This document shows positions 5,641 to 5,774 of a DNA stretch of 5,774 nt, one piece after another. Origin of the DNA: DASZHC01 sp035938215. GTDB lineage: Bacteria > Verrucomicrobiota > Verrucomicrobiia > Chthoniobacterales > JAFAMB01. The position numbers and the translations under genes were made by a program. Every line of letters begins with the position of its first letter. Position 1 is the stretch's first letter. Where the stretch lies: assembly GCA_035938215.1 (NCBI GenBank), contig DASZHC010000009.1, positions 1 through 5,774 on the forward strand, given 5' to 3'. The notes below the pieces were generated by a model. That model did not search any database. It was not told the DNA's origin and was given only the letters and a program-made list of their open reading frames with translations.

Positions 5641-5736
5641 TAGAATCCTTGAAAAGCAAAACCACCTAATGATTAATGCGCGAATACGGAAAAAACTCGA
5701 CTCATCTGCCACCGATTTTGCTTTTCAAGGATTCTA
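5641..5736. repeat. Perfect 21-bp inverted repeat upstream of pyrD (MITE-like or regulatory)
   Basis: The left arm 5641-5661 and right arm 5716-5736 are exact reverse complements over 21 bp, separated by 54 bp (5662-5715). The arms run from an outer TAGAATCC to an inner GCAAAA. Each arm has TA at its outer end, so the element can also be read as 19-bp terminal inverted repeats flanked by a TA duplication. That is the target-site pattern of IS630/Tc1-mariner-type insertions and the MITEs derived from them. It ends 12 bases before the pyrD ATG, so it must include or adjoin the 5' untranslated region and probably the promoter. The 54-bp interior has an AT-rich stretch (TAATGATTAATG on the plus strand) that could serve as a -10 region. 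I see no other copy in the window. Confidence 0.75.
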
Positions 5737-5774
5737 GTGCACCGTCTCCTAAATCCCTTTGGTTTCGCCGCAGG

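Noticed and set aside
5629..5712. 28-codon GTG-initiated N-terminal extension of pyrD
   Set aside because: It translates the inverted-repeat element. The PyrD family N-terminus begins at the 5628 ATG.
5737..5774. Possible start of a rightward gene at a GTG beside the inverted repeat
   Set aside because: Only 12 codons are visible, with no ribosome-binding site and no recognisable motif.

Overview
The window looks like an ordinary chromosomal housekeeping segment from a Gram-negative bacterium. A partial outer-membrane-type C-terminus at the left edge, a secreted DUF3016-type protein, and a quinone-linked class 2 dihydroorotate dehydrogenase support a Gram-negative, respiring cell. The style of HisC and MnmE, the weak or absent Shine-Dalgarno sites, and the many degenerate CACGCAGAGG/CACGGAGG intergenic repeats suggest Verrucomicrobiota (perhaps a soil Chthoniobacterales-like lineage). 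That placement is inference from pattern recognition and was not tested by any search.

Layout: 1-62 is the tail of a rightward gene, possibly a TonB-receptor-like beta-barrel. 176-718 (minus) is an exported DUF3016-family protein with a 12-bp perfect palindrome over its likely -10 region. 719-1702 is about 1 kb without an intact gene, but it is full of structure. It holds three 37-bp tandem repeats, two diverged copies of an 84-bp segment that reads as the start of a small signal-peptide protein, an imperfect 28-bp inverted repeat, and short tandem repeats. 1703-2794 is hisC, followed by a good hairpin at 2805-2826, and 2938-4275 is mnmE. 4276-4626 separates the convergent mnmE and pyrD genes. 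Forward-oriented repeats lie beside mnmE, inverted copies lie beside pyrD, and an AT-rich core sits between them. 4627-5628 (minus) is pyrD, and a perfect 21-bp inverted repeat (5641-5736) sits immediately upstream of its start.

The intact genes belong to different pathways: histidine biosynthesis, tRNA wobble-uridine modification and pyrimidine biosynthesis. They do not form one functional system. hisC and mnmE are co-directional, but a probable terminator separates them. I see no defence system, phage, CRISPR array or RNA gene. The items most worth following are the paired small-protein remnants at 1028-1534, each apparently broken by a single-base indel, and the TA-bounded 96-bp inverted-repeat element upstream of pyrD, which resembles a miniature mobile element or a regulatory hairpin.
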